Notes under the pieces: model-generated | Told to the model about the DNA's origin: nothing | The model's database searches: none | What the model saw: only the letters and a program-made list of their open reading frames with translations | Shown: positions 16,479-24,424 of the stretch, one piece after another | Position numbering within the stretch: position 1 is the first letter of the stretch | Layout of the letters: each line of letters opens with the position of its first letter | Assembly (NCBI RefSeq): GCF_001425605.1 | Contig: NZ_LMRG01000006.1 | Coordinates: forward strand, 245,209 to 309,208 | Origin: Rhizobium sp. Leaf453 | GTDB lineage: Bacteria; Pseudomonadota; Alphaproteobacteria; Rhizobiales; Rhizobiaceae | Direction of reading: 5' to 3' | Length of the DNA: 64,000 bases | Translations under genes and position numbers: made by a program

Positions 16479-17200
16479 TTATGCGGCCATGGCTGGCGCG
16501 TCCAGCATGGCGTAATACTGCGCCTCGGCTTCGGCTGGCGGGATGTTTCCGATGGGCTCCAGAAGCCTTCGGTAATTGAACCAATCGACCTATTCCAAGG
16601 TGGCGAACTCGACCGTTTCGAAGCTCCTCCATGGTCCGCAACGATGGATGACCTCGGCCTTGTAAAAACCGTTGATGGTTTCAGCGAGGGCGTTGTCGTA
16701 GCTGTCGCCGACGCTCCCGACTGATGGTTCGATGCGTGCCTCGGCCAACCGCTCGGAATACCGAATGGAGACGTATTGGGCCGCGGTCCGAGTGCTGTAC
16801 GAGACCACCGCCGTGGACGGGGCGACGGTCGTGGAGCGCCTGCTCCAGGGCGTCGAGGACGAACCCGGCATGTGCTGTCCGGCTTACCCGCCAGCCGACG
16901 ATGCGACGAGCAAAGCGTCGATCACGAAGGCGACGTAGGCGAAGCCCTGCCAGGCGGCGACGTAGGTGAAATCCGAAACCCATAACCTGTTCGGCGCATG
17001 AGCCTTGAACTGCCGGTTCACGCGGTCCAGCGGGCTCGGAGCCGTCTTGTCCGCGAACGTCGTGCGGATCGGCTTTCCCCGAATGATACCTTGCAGTCTC
17101 ATCGACCTCGTGTGCCGGGCGACGGTGCAGCGGGCGATATCGAAGCCTTCACGCTTCAACTGCCGCCAGACCTTCCGGACGCCATAGACGCGGAAGTTCT
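16479..17200 (-). pseudogene. IS3-family transposase (OrfB) remnant
   Basis: Read on the minus strand, pieces in different frames give the IS3 OrfB integrase: VYGVRKVWRQLKREGFDIAR, DRVNRQFKAHAPNRLWVSDF (first catalytic Asp in SDFTYV), the second-Asp region near HSDRG and SVGDSYDNALAETINGFYKA with the catalytic Glu, then FETVEFATLE, a TAG in place of a Trp codon, and VDWFNYRRLLEPIGNIPPAE. At least two frameshifts and one stop are present, and the 5' part with OrfA is gone, so it is dead. Confidence 0.85.
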
Positions 17201-17671
17201 ACTCATCGCTCGGATACAAAACCCCGGCAGGCTTTACCGGGACCATCGCCGCAACCGGCTCCAACGCTGCGCAAGATGAAAGCTTCGCGTTTCCGCCGGT
17301 TGCTCACACCGCGCCACTTGGCGTATTCAAAACCGCCGGGCTCTAGTCGCCGCTGGGTGAAAGTTCCGTGGCACGTCACGTGCGATGGCGGTGATTCAAC
17401 TTTCGCCCCAACACCGTCGAGACAAACGATCGGGTTTACGCCCGCGTGCGAAGGATGCTGGGGTGCTACGAGCCTTGTTCTGGTGGTTCGATGGATATCC
17501 TTTTTGACTTGTGTCAAACGACAATATTCCTCGACTCCGATTCTAAGAGACACTTTCTGTGAGATAAGACTCAATTAGTAAGTCGCCCCCTTGTGCGCTC
17601 GCAAAATTTGTATAATTCCTATCTTCAACCCTCGGGCGGGCACCGATCCAGATTCGGCAGGGAAGAAGAGA
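17201..17671. other. Gene-free gap beside the IS3 remnant
   Basis: Open frames exist on both strands here, but none has convincing composition, ribosome site or recognisable domain. The last 100 bases shift to AT-rich sequence that continues into the small membrane protein gene at 17672. Confidence 0.4.
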
Positions 17672-17899
17672 ATGTATATTTACAGAATATCATTGGTTCT
17701 GGCGATATTTATCGCATGCTATTTCTCAGAAATAGCAAGGGTATTTTTTACACTTTGGGGGGTTGCATGTATTTTCCCAGGACTTTTGGTAAAGAAGCTT
17801 TTTATAAATGGCAGTGAGAATGGGGCGGGGAATATCATTTTCAAACAGTTTCTTTTTCCATTGAAGGCCTTCATCTTTATTTGGAACTTAAAGTCCTAA
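17672..17899 (+). CDS. Small AT-rich hydrophobic protein (75 residues)
   Basis: ATG at 17672 follows GGAAGAAGAGA, a good ribosome site. The product is about 75 residues with two or three hydrophobic segments (ISLVLAIFIACYF, FFTLWGVACIFPGLLV and FKQFLFPLKAFIFIW), so it should be a small membrane protein. Function unknown. The gene is clearly AT-richer than its neighbours, a mark of foreign origin. A longer in-frame start at 17591 adds a segment with no support. Confidence 0.5.
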   Translation: MYIYRISLVLAIFIACYFSEIARVFFTLWGVACIFPGLLVKKLFINGSENGAGNIIFKQFLFPLKAFIFIWNLKS

Positions 17900-18173
17900 A
17901 TACATAAACGGGGATCGATCGACGCGAAAATGGTCCCTGCCAGCGATCAAGCTGCTTCAGATGGATAGTGTTCGAAATTGCAGGGTCCTCGGTTCCAATC
18001 CATTCAAGACCTAGGTGGCGTTTTTCCACATAGATGAGCAAGTCCATCAAAGGTCAGTATCGTCCGCGTCTAATTGGCCCTCGGGAAAGACCATGGAAAT
18101 GATTTGGCGTTTTCACGAGTCGTGGGAGCGAAGAAATTGCAAGGCGTCAGCCGCAATCGCGCTCCGCCAGTAT

Positions 18174-19670
18174 TCATTTGTTGTAGCTCTGAAGGGCTCC
18201 CAACATGCGCTCCAGGCAGCGGCCAGGCCCCGCACGGCCAGTGCCATCGCAGGTGTTGTAGGTGCATCCTCCGCCAAGGCGCTTTTCCAAAATCTGTCGG
18301 ACTGTAAGACCAAAGTACTCTTTCGTCCTGTAGTCGTCCCGGTTACCCAGCACCGTCGATAAGTTAGTGAGTGGCAACAACATCCTGAATTTGGCTACCT
18401 TGGCGTTGTCCGTATCCCAGCAAGATGGATCGAGCCCGGTTTCCGAAAAGTCGACAAGCACCCCGTTCTTACTTGGTTGAGTGTCTATCGCTAGCGCGAA
18501 GAGTGGCGTGAGATCGTCTCCTGCCCAGGAGTCCTGGACCATGTTCGCGTTCCCCTTCTTAAGGAGACGCTTGAGGGTTTCGGGACGACCATCCTCGACC
18601 GCAACCATAAGAGGGCTTTTTACCATGGCATCGCCCGATTGTGGACGAAGAACCCACAGATGGTTGGGGTCAGCGCCTGCCTCTAAAAGAGCGTCTACCA
18701 TGTCGATATTATCGCATTTGTCGCCAGCAGATACTGCGCTCATCAGAGGGGAATACGATGATCCACCTCTTCCCTCAGGCGAGGCGCCTCGCCTCAACAG
18801 CGCCTTTGCCATTCGGACGCGTGTTTCAGTCCAAACGTCACAGGCGGTATCCCGCACGCCTCCGCCCTGCATGGTAAGTCCGGATCGTTCGGCGAATTGG
18901 TAGAAGTTGCCGTCATTAGTGGGCGCGAGTAAGTCCAAAGCGACATGTCCTTGGGCATCCTTGGTATTGGGATCGCCGATGGAAGCCAACAGCTCATAGA
19001 AGCGCTGCTCGTCGGCTTTTGCCGCCGCCTCCATCAACAGGGGAGCTTCGGGGGCGAGAGGTAGGTGGAATGCCCGAGCGGAATTTAGGAAGTCATTGAT
19101 TGCTGCTAGCGGCACGATGTTGGCGAATTGGCAGTTCGCGCTCTGCCCGGTTCCTGCTCTTACAACCAGCCCGAAGGTATTACCATGCAAGATAGCCAGC
19201 GACCCGCTCCGACTACTTTTGAAAGGGCAATCCTTTCTAATCGCGCGTAAAGTCAGCTCGCGATCGCTTTGCTGATCGACTTCCACAGCTATGAAATCGA
19301 CTGCTCCGTTAGCCTGTCGGTAGAGCACGTAGTTTGTCGAAGGCGGATTCAGCACGTCGCCTTGTTTTACCGTCAGGCAGGCTTTCATCTCGAGCACGGC
19401 AACATCCAGGACGGGATCATACCACTTGCCTTTTGTCGGTGGCATGGCGATCGCTTTCTCGTCGCCGATCTCAATGGACAGACCAAGCTCGCCGCTGATC
19501 TCTCGGTCCCGCAAAATGTGGAATGGGGTCACTACCCAGCAATCGCTTCCGACGACGAACATATAACCTTGCCCATCAACTTGGCCCCTGACGGCTACCT
19601 GCTGTGCGGCCACGTTGTCGCGTATGAAAATGGATAGAAAGACGGCAAAGAGAAGCCGAGTGACATGCAT
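18174..19670 (-). CDS. Exported trypsin-fold protein with ankyrin repeats
   Basis: The 498-residue protein has a signal peptide (LLFAVFLSIFIRDNVAA). A chymotrypsin-fold domain follows, with His51 in VVTPFHILRD, Asp89 in LDVAVLEM and Ser155 in SSRSGSLAIL. The residues before the Ser are S-R instead of the usual G-D, so activity is uncertain. From about residue 195 it carries ankyrin-type repeats (LLMEAAAKADEQRFYELLAS, MAKALLRRGASPEG, MVDALLEAGADPNH, LMVAVEDGRPETLKRLLKKG). It ends in a Cys-rich tail. It is the last gene of a five-gene cassette; its ATG shares one base with the upstream stop, indicating translational coupling. It probably acts in the periplasm. I know no described family with this layout. 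Confidence 0.85.
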   Translation of the reverse strand: MHVTRLLFAVFLSIFIRDNVAAQQVAVRGQVDGQGYMFVVGSDCWVVTPFHILRDREISGELGLSIEIGDEKAIAMPPTKGKWYDPVLDVAVLEMKACLTVKQGDVLNPPSTNYVLYRQANGAVDFIAVEVDQQSDRELTLRAIRKDCPFKSSRSGSLAILHGNTFGLVVRAGTGQSANCQFANIVPLAAINDFLNSARAFHLPLAPEAPLLMEAAAKADEQRFYELLASIGDPNTKDAQGHVALDLLAPTNDGNFYQFAERSGLTMQGGGVRDTACDVWTETRVRMAKALLRRGASPEGRGGSSYSPLMSAVSAGDKCDNIDMVDALLEAGADPNHLWVLRPQSGDAMVKSPLMVAVEDGRPETLKRLLKKGNANMVQDSWAGDDLTPLFALAIDTQPSKNGVLVDFSETGLDPSCWDTDNAKVAKFRMLLPLTNLSTVLGNRDDYRTKEYFGLTVRQILEKRLGGGCTYNTCDGTGRAGPGRCLERMLGALQSYNK

Positions 19671-20563
19671 CAGAGAGGACCCTTCTGTGCTGAGCGTGCT
19701 TCCTGGATTTTCCCCGCCATCCCGAGGATGCCGAACCAGAACAGGATGAAAGCCCATATCGCCAACAGAGTAGGGTCAAAACGCAGTCTATCCCACCAGG
19801 GGAAATCCACCGGTACTCCCTGGCCTCCAAATCGCTCTACGACCACCCCGACCGCGGGGTATCGGGTCGACACAACGATAGGCCCGATACCGTTCGCCGT
19901 CGCATATATACTGCCTCGTGCCTCTGCCACTTCGAGCCTGACGACATCACCCAGCCCGAGCGTCATGTCCGGTCCGCTTAGAACCGAGTGGTCGAACGCC
20001 GCTGTCGCAAGCGCCTTGAGGGTGCCGCGTACCAGCAGCCGCGCTGGGTGGCTTTCATTGTAGCCGAACTGCCCGATTTTTGCGGAAATGATTAACGCGC
20101 CGAACGCTACGAGCGGCTGTCCCTGAGGATGCGGCCTCAAGAAAACAGTGCAGCCTTGCGCGAGTGCCTTCTGATCAATGACAACGCTAGCGGTCGCCGC
20201 ATTCGGCACCGCCGTCAGCGTCAAGCCCGTAGAGGACTGCGCCAGTGTCACACGTACCTTGCCGCGGAACGCCAGAGAACCTGTGAAGCTTTTCTCGATC
20301 AGAGAGCGACCTCCAACCGCGCAATCATCGCCTCCAGTGGCGGCTGGCTTGGACGCAACGGGACCGCAAACGAGAGCTTGCTCGACACCGATCACTGTTT
20401 CGTCAAGGATAGCGCCGCCGTATGTGTCGAACGCGACTATGCCAGTCTCGGCGGCCACTTCAATGGTTGCGAATGACGGTATCAGCCACCAGGTGATGAT
20501 TAACATCGCGGCTGAAACTGCGCTGGCGATGACGATGCTGCTAAGGTCGGGAGGGAACTTCAA
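19670..20563 (-). CDS. Unknown membrane protein with one helix at each end
   Basis: The 297-residue protein has an N-terminal membrane helix (IVIASAVSAAMLIITWWLIP) and a C-terminal one (LLAIWAFILFWFGILGMAG), with about 230 residues between, rich in beta-forming sequence (GKVRVTLAQSSTGLTLTAVP, RLEVAEARGSIYATANGIGP). The middle part should lie in the periplasm as a beta-domain. No family is recognised. It overlaps the gene before it by 4 bases (ATGA) and the gene after it by one base, so the products are made together and may form one envelope complex. Confidence 0.8.
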   Translation of the reverse strand: MKFPPDLSSIVIASAVSAAMLIITWWLIPSFATIEVAAETGIVAFDTYGGAILDETVIGVEQALVCGPVASKPAATGGDDCAVGGRSLIEKSFTGSLAFRGKVRVTLAQSSTGLTLTAVPNAATASVVIDQKALAQGCTVFLRPHPQGQPLVAFGALIISAKIGQFGYNESHPARLLVRGTLKALATAAFDHSVLSGPDMTLGLGDVVRLEVAEARGSIYATANGIGPIVVSTRYPAVGVVVERFGGQGVPVDFPWWDRLRFDPTLLAIWAFILFWFGILGMAGKIQEARSAQKGPL

Positions 20564-21258
20564 GGTATGTCCACCTTGAAGGCAATTTGACCGTTGGGCT
20601 CGCCTGAAGAGTCAGTAAATTCGATTTGACCGGAGAGATCGCCTTTCACGAGCTTGTCGAGGGAGCAAATAGTATCCAAACCGATGCGCTGCGCGTCCTT
20701 GAGGCCACCGCATACTCCTTTCACGGATGGATTGCTGAATGATATCTGCGGCTGATCATCAAGCGCTCGTGTGATGAACACCAAGTCCTTGTGTGAGGCG
20801 TCATCGCCCAGGCGAGCTACAGCGTATCTTCTGGGACCTATGTTTGGTGCCGTGCAGCTCGCGGCGTAGGTTACTTCCAAACCTACCGAACTGGCCAGCG
20901 TTCCTGCGAGGAATCCCCGAGGTTTGGCCGTGAAAGGCAATTCGAGCTCCACGACACCAGTTGGAATCCCTTCTAGCCTAAAACCAGCTACTCCCTGTAC
21001 TTGGGCGTCCACAGTCATCAGTCTTATGCACAACGATGAGCCGAATCTGGCGTCGTAGTCGACCTTGACGGTATTTCCTGCATTCGAAACGGCGGATTCC
21101 TTCCATTGGATTCCGAGGAAGCTCGATCCGCCTATCATTGGAATCGGATCATAGGTTTCCGCAAAATAGAAACGGACCGGGTCCGTAGCGTAACTGTTTT
21201 GAGGCACGGAAAAAACCAAGGCTAGTCCGGCGCAAAACGAAGCCGTGTAGCGCGACAA
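20560..21258 (-). CDS. Unknown secreted protein (cassette component)
   Basis: About 232 residues from a TTG at 21258. An alternative GTG at 21336 adds 26 residues, but it overlaps the upstream gene by 74 bases and puts a long Arg-rich piece before the signal, so the TTG directly after the upstream stop is preferred. The signal peptide is ASFCAGLALVFSVPQNSYA. The mature protein has alternating strands and Cys pairs (GVELELPF, LEVTYAASCTAP, SFSNPSVKGVCGG) and ends in NGQIAFKVDIP, suggesting a secreted beta-sandwich. No family recognised. It overlaps the next gene by 4 bases. Confidence 0.7.
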   Translation of the reverse strand: MSRYTASFCAGLALVFSVPQNSYATDPVRFYFAETYDPIPMIGGSSFLGIQWKESAVSNAGNTVKVDYDARFGSSLCIRLMTVDAQVQGVAGFRLEGIPTGVVELELPFTAKPRGFLAGTLASSVGLEVTYAASCTAPNIGPRRYAVARLGDDASHKDLVFITRALDDQPQISFSNPSVKGVCGGLKDAQRIGLDTICSLDKLVKGDLSGQIEFTDSSGEPNGQIAFKVDIP

Positions 21259-21262
21259 CGCT

Positions 21263-21979
21263 TCACGGCCCAAAGATGCTGAGGCTGTGCTGCACCGGGC
21301 TCTCCTGATCCTTTTTTTCAAACGAGTGTGTTCCACTTACCCATCCAGCTTTGAAATCTCGGTATCTGTTTCCCGGGATGCCTGTCGATAAAGCAAAACT
21401 TTCAATTATCTCTTGGCGATCGCCTGGTACGTAGAGATCAATAAAATTCCGTTCCACGGTTTTATCGAGGTCTCCAGTCCACGAAATGGTGACGTTTCTG
21501 GTCGTGGGCCATCCCCGAACCTCGATTTCGACCGTGGAGCTGACTTTGCAGGTGGCCGTCTGCGAGTTGCTGCCATCATCCACGGACACGCATCCAATCC
21601 TTTGCTGTAAAAGCCATAACTCGTAGAAGCGTTTCATAAACTGAGACTGGCGTTCAAACCTGCCGTAAACCGATCCGAAATCTGGTACTTCATCTCGAGG
21701 GTCAAGTTTCACCTTTCCCATCCAAGGGTTACCGTTCCAAGTACCGCACTCACATACCGAACCTACAACGCATGCACGGACGCTGCCAGAAACCCCAGAA
21801 GTATTTCCAGAACATTCGCATGTTCCCGAATAGATTTGATCTTGCCACCGAAAAGCTCGCGGAGATTTTCCAGCTGTTATCAGATAGATTTGATCGTCTG
21901 TTACGCATTGACCATGCGCCTCAAATGGCACGCAAGCCGTCACCGCTAGTATCGCTACCCAGGCAGGCCGCCTAAACAT
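21263..21979 (-). CDS. Unknown secreted Cys-rich protein (cassette component)
   Basis: The 238-residue protein starts with a signal peptide (WVAILAVTACVPFEAHGQ). The mature N-terminal half is Cys-rich (YSGTCECSGN, VRACVVGSVCECGTWNG), suggesting disulfides in the periplasm or outside. Then come a helical piece (RQSQFMKRFYELWLLQQRIG) and a beta-rich piece (VEIEVRGWPTTRNVTISWTG). No family recognised. It lies 49 bases downstream of a small membrane protein gene and 4 bases before the TTG of the next gene, in the same direction. Confidence 0.75.
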   Translation of the reverse strand: MFRRPAWVAILAVTACVPFEAHGQCVTDDQIYLITAGKSPRAFRWQDQIYSGTCECSGNTSGVSGSVRACVVGSVCECGTWNGNPWMGKVKLDPRDEVPDFGSVYGRFERQSQFMKRFYELWLLQQRIGCVSVDDGSNSQTATCKVSSTVEIEVRGWPTTRNVTISWTGDLDKTVERNFIDLYVPGDRQEIIESFALSTGIPGNRYRDFKAGWVSGTHSFEKKDQESPVQHSLSIFGP

Positions 21980-22028
21980 TACCGCTTAGAACTCCAGTGA
22001 GGTTGCATCATAGTAAAGACTGCGACAA

Positions 22029-22253
22029 TCAAGCTGCAAGCTTTTTCAGCTCCGCTACAAGCATAACAAAAGTCCAAGCAAGCGCAACTGTTGCGAGCGC
22101 TAATTGGCGAGGCCAACTGATAAACTTAAGCCCTAAGTCGGTCGAAGCGTATCTCAAGACGGCCTCTTGGGAGGTGGCGAGCGCCCGGATATCTTCGGAA
22201 GCCACCATCACTTGATCTTCCCACGTTTTGCAGTCACTTTGCCGCTTCGGCAA
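22029..22253 (-). CDS. Small single-helix membrane protein, first gene of cassette
   Basis: A 74-residue protein with an acidic/helical front half (MVASEDIRALATSQEAVLRY) and one membrane helix near the end (LALATVALAWTFVMLVAEL), followed by KKLAA. No family recognised. ATG at 22253 or the internal ATG at 22208 could be the start. It lies 49 bases upstream of the Cys-rich gene on the same strand and is probably the first gene of the cassette; it could anchor or regulate the other parts. Confidence 0.55.
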   Translation of the reverse strand: MPKRQSDCKTWEDQVMVASEDIRALATSQEAVLRYASTDLGLKFISWPRQLALATVALAWTFVMLVAELKKLAA

Positions 22254-22361
22254 TAGGGGCTGAAAGTTCCAATCCCATCAAGGCGAAGATGAGACGCAAG
22301 CCCTCCGCGACGACATCTCAATTCTCACTAGTTCCGAAGCAGTGCCGCGCCCTTTATGAGT

Positions 22362-22392
22362 TTACGGCCGGGGTTCGATTCCGCTCAAGACC
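22362..22392 (+). other. tRNA T-arm-like fragment (possible island scar)
   Basis: GGGGTTCGATTCCGCTCAAG resembles the T-loop and 3' acceptor end of a tRNA, but neither a pairing 5' half nor a proper T-stem can be folded, so it is not a functional tRNA. Similar fragments lie at about 17980-18005 and 3413-3438. Two of them bracket the five-gene cassette 18174-22253. Confidence 0.3.
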
Positions 22393-22455
22393 ACAAGCAG
22401 CATAAGCCTCTCTTCCCGAAGACGTTTGGACTTTGTCCCGGTCGATTAGATCTGT

Positions 22456-22480
22456 CCGCCGCGGTCAGACCGCGCGGCGG
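22456..22480 (-). terminator. GC-rich hairpin after the SIS-domain gene
   Basis: CCGCCGCG and CGCGGCGG pair, with an inner GGTC-A-GACC arrangement, 13 bases beyond the SIS gene stop. There is no T-run, so termination efficiency is uncertain. Confidence 0.45.
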
Positions 22481-22493
22481 CCAACTTGACTGA

Positions 22494-23495
22494 TTAATAG
22501 TCTGAAATCTTCTTCATGTAGCGGCGGTCTTCCAGCATGATCTTGTCGCGCTTGGCGGCCAGCTTGTAGGCGAATTTCCACAGTGCGTCGAAGAAGATCA
22601 GGGGGACAAGGAAGCCCTTGAAGGCATCGTCGATGCCGGCAAGGTCCAGGTCCTTGGCGTCCAGCGCCAAGATGTTTTGCCGCGAGCCGAAACGGTAGAG
22701 AAATTCGCGGCCGCGCTCTTCAAGGCGGCGGGTTTCATCAAGGCCGATCAGGGCGACGAACTTCGCGTTCTTGTCGACCACTTCGAAAGGTCCGTGGAAG
22801 AACTCGTTGGCATGGATCGCCTGCGAGTTGATCCACAGCATTTCCATGAAAACGCATATCGCGAAGGAGTAGGCCGCACCGTAGTTTGCGCCGCTCGCCA
22901 TGGTGTAGATGACGGGCGCATCCTTGAATTGCTCGGCATAGGTATCGAACAGCACGGCATATCGTACATGGGCCTTGTCGATTGCCGGCTGGAGATGGCT
23001 GAGGCTCGACAGCAGCGTCGGCACCAGGTCGACCTTGTCCGTCTGACGCAGGAGGCCGGCGAGGATCATGTAGAGCACGCCGTAATTGCTCTCGGCGGCA
23101 TCGATCGGGATGCCCGTCGTGTAGGACGCCTGATAGCTCACGACATGTTCGGCAGCCTCGGCGAGGGGGGATTGCGGGTCGAGCGTCATGGCGATCGTCA
23201 TCGCGCCTTTTTCGCGCGCATGCTTGGCGGCGCGCACTGTTTCCTTCGTTGTCCCCGTCTGTGAGCAGAGGATTACTAGCGCCTTGCCGTCGAGCTTGCG
23301 CGGGTCGCGCGTTACAAACTCGTCGCCATTGTAGACATCCGAGGTGAGGGCGCTCGAGTGTCGGTCGAGGAAGTATTTGCCCGGATGCATGATCGACAGC
23401 GACCCGCCGCAGGCCACGAGGAACACATGCCGGACCTCCCTGCTGGCGAGCGCTCCAAGGGCGTTCGTGATGTCGGTGTTTAGTTCAGTCTGCAT
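22494..23495 (-). CDS. SIS-domain sugar isomerase/deglycase (FrlB-like)
   Basis: The 333-residue protein has two SIS domains. The first holds HVFLVACGGSLSIMHPGKYF and VILCSQTGTTKETVRAAKHA, the phosphosugar-binding segments; the second holds VIYTMASGANYGAAYSFAIC and HANEFFHGPFEVVDK with the catalytic-type His/Glu region. It closely resembles fructoselysine/glucoselysine-6-phosphate deglycases (FrlB/GfrF group), which split phosphorylated Amadori compounds into glucose 6-phosphate and an amino acid. The divergent PfkB kinase would provide the 6-phosphate substrate. Its control region shares a palindromic operator with that kinase. Cytosolic. The exact Amadori amino acid is not readable from the sequence. 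Confidence 0.88.
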   Translation of the reverse strand: MQTELNTDITNALGALASREVRHVFLVACGGSLSIMHPGKYFLDRHSSALTSDVYNGDEFVTRDPRKLDGKALVILCSQTGTTKETVRAAKHAREKGAMTIAMTLDPQSPLAEAAEHVVSYQASYTTGIPIDAAESNYGVLYMILAGLLRQTDKVDLVPTLLSSLSHLQPAIDKAHVRYAVLFDTYAEQFKDAPVIYTMASGANYGAAYSFAICVFMEMLWINSQAIHANEFFHGPFEVVDKNAKFVALIGLDETRRLEERGREFLYRFGSRQNILALDAKDLDLAGIDDAFKGFLVPLIFFDALWKFAYKLAAKRDKIMLEDRRYMKKISDY

Positions 23496-23533
23496 GGCTT
23501 GATCTCGCGTCGGCGTTGACAGTATATTCGTGT

Positions 23534-23551
23534 TGTGCGAACGTTCTCACA
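23534..23551. promoter_or_regulatory. LacI-type operator between the SIS and kinase genes
   Basis: TGTGCGAACGTTCTCACA is a near-perfect palindrome (one mismatch) centred on AACGTT, the usual shape of a LacI/GalR operator. It lies in the 80-base divergent space, 25 bases before the kinase start and 39 before the SIS gene start. The same 18 bases occur in reverse orientation at 25616-25633. Confidence 0.8.
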
Positions 23552-23575
23552 TATAGTCAATCAGAAAGATTTCCG

Positions 23576-24424
23576 ATGGTCAAGATTGTTGCGATGGGCG
23601 ATAATGTCGTCGATTGCTACCTCTCGCGGGATACGATGTTTCCCGGCGGCAATTGCCTTAACGTTTCTGTTTTCATTCGAAAATTTGGTGGTGAATCCGC
23701 TTATCTCGGCGCCATCGGCCGCGATCCCGCGGGCAGGACCATCGTTCAGGCACTGTCAAAGGAGGGGGTCGATATCTCCCATCTTCGCCAGCTTGACGGG
23801 GCCACCGCCTATTGCATCATCGGACACAGAAATGCCGACCGGGTCTTCGTGACATTCGACCTCGGGATATCCATGTTCGAGCCGTCCGAAGATGATTTCA
23901 AATTTATCTCCGGCTATGATGCCGTGCAGATCGGCCAGTCGAGCGGGCTTGACGGGCATCTGGAGCGTGTGGCGTCGCTGCTGCCGCTATCCTATGATTT
24001 TTCCAACAAATACGACGATGCGAAGATCGAGCGCATCGCGCCGCTTTGCTACCTCGCCTCGGTCTCGGCCAAGGACGACTCGCGCGAGCACGCCCTTGAG
24101 CTGGTGCATAACGTTCTGGCCAAGGGGGCGACATGGTGCCTTGTCACCCGCGGCTCCAAGGGCGCGGTTCTCGGTGGTGAGGCCGGCATATTCGATGTTC
24201 CCGCGGCCAAGGCGGATCTCGTCGATACGCTCGGCGCCGGCGATACCTTCATTGGCCGCACGCTGTTCGGTCTGGTGAAGGGCGAGGCGCCATCGCTCTT
24301 GCTCTCAGCCGCCGCAACGGAAGCAGCCGGAACCTGCAGCTACTATGGCGCCGTGGGGCATGGCGCGTCGATCGACCTCGATATCGATGTCGCCGCCATC
24401 CGCGCCGCCCATCCCGATCTATAG
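23576..24424 (+). CDS. PfkB-family sugar kinase (fructoselysine-6-kinase-like)
   Basis: The 282-residue kinase begins VKIVAMGDNVVDCYLSRDTM, with the early sugar-binding region FPGGNCLNVSVFIRKFGGES typical of FrlD-type enzymes, and ends with the PfkB signature DLVDTLGAGDTFIGRTLFGL, whose GAGD Asp is the catalytic base. It should phosphorylate an Amadori compound at the 6-position with ATP before cleavage by the divergent SIS deglycase. ATG at 23576 is the standard start; a longer frame to 23516 crosses the operator. Its 3' end overlaps the convergent LacI gene by 6 bases. Confidence 0.9.
   Translation: MVKIVAMGDNVVDCYLSRDTMFPGGNCLNVSVFIRKFGGESAYLGAIGRDPAGRTIVQALSKEGVDISHLRQLDGATAYCIIGHRNADRVFVTFDLGISMFEPSEDDFKFISGYDAVQIGQSSGLDGHLERVASLLPLSYDFSNKYDDAKIERIAPLCYLASVSAKDDSREHALELVHNVLAKGATWCLVTRGSKGAVLGGEAGIFDVPAAKADLVDTLGAGDTFIGRTLFGLVKGEAPSLLLSAAATEAAGTCSYYGAVGHGASIDLDIDVAAIRAAHPDL

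Noticed and set aside
17276-17578. 100-residue plus-strand frame after the IS3 remnant
   Set aside because: No ribosome site, domain or protein-like hydrophobic pattern; an overlapping minus-strand frame is equally poor.
22362-22392. Possible tRNA gene
   Set aside because: Only a T-loop-like piece is present; no acceptor pairing, anticodon arm or T-stem can be built.
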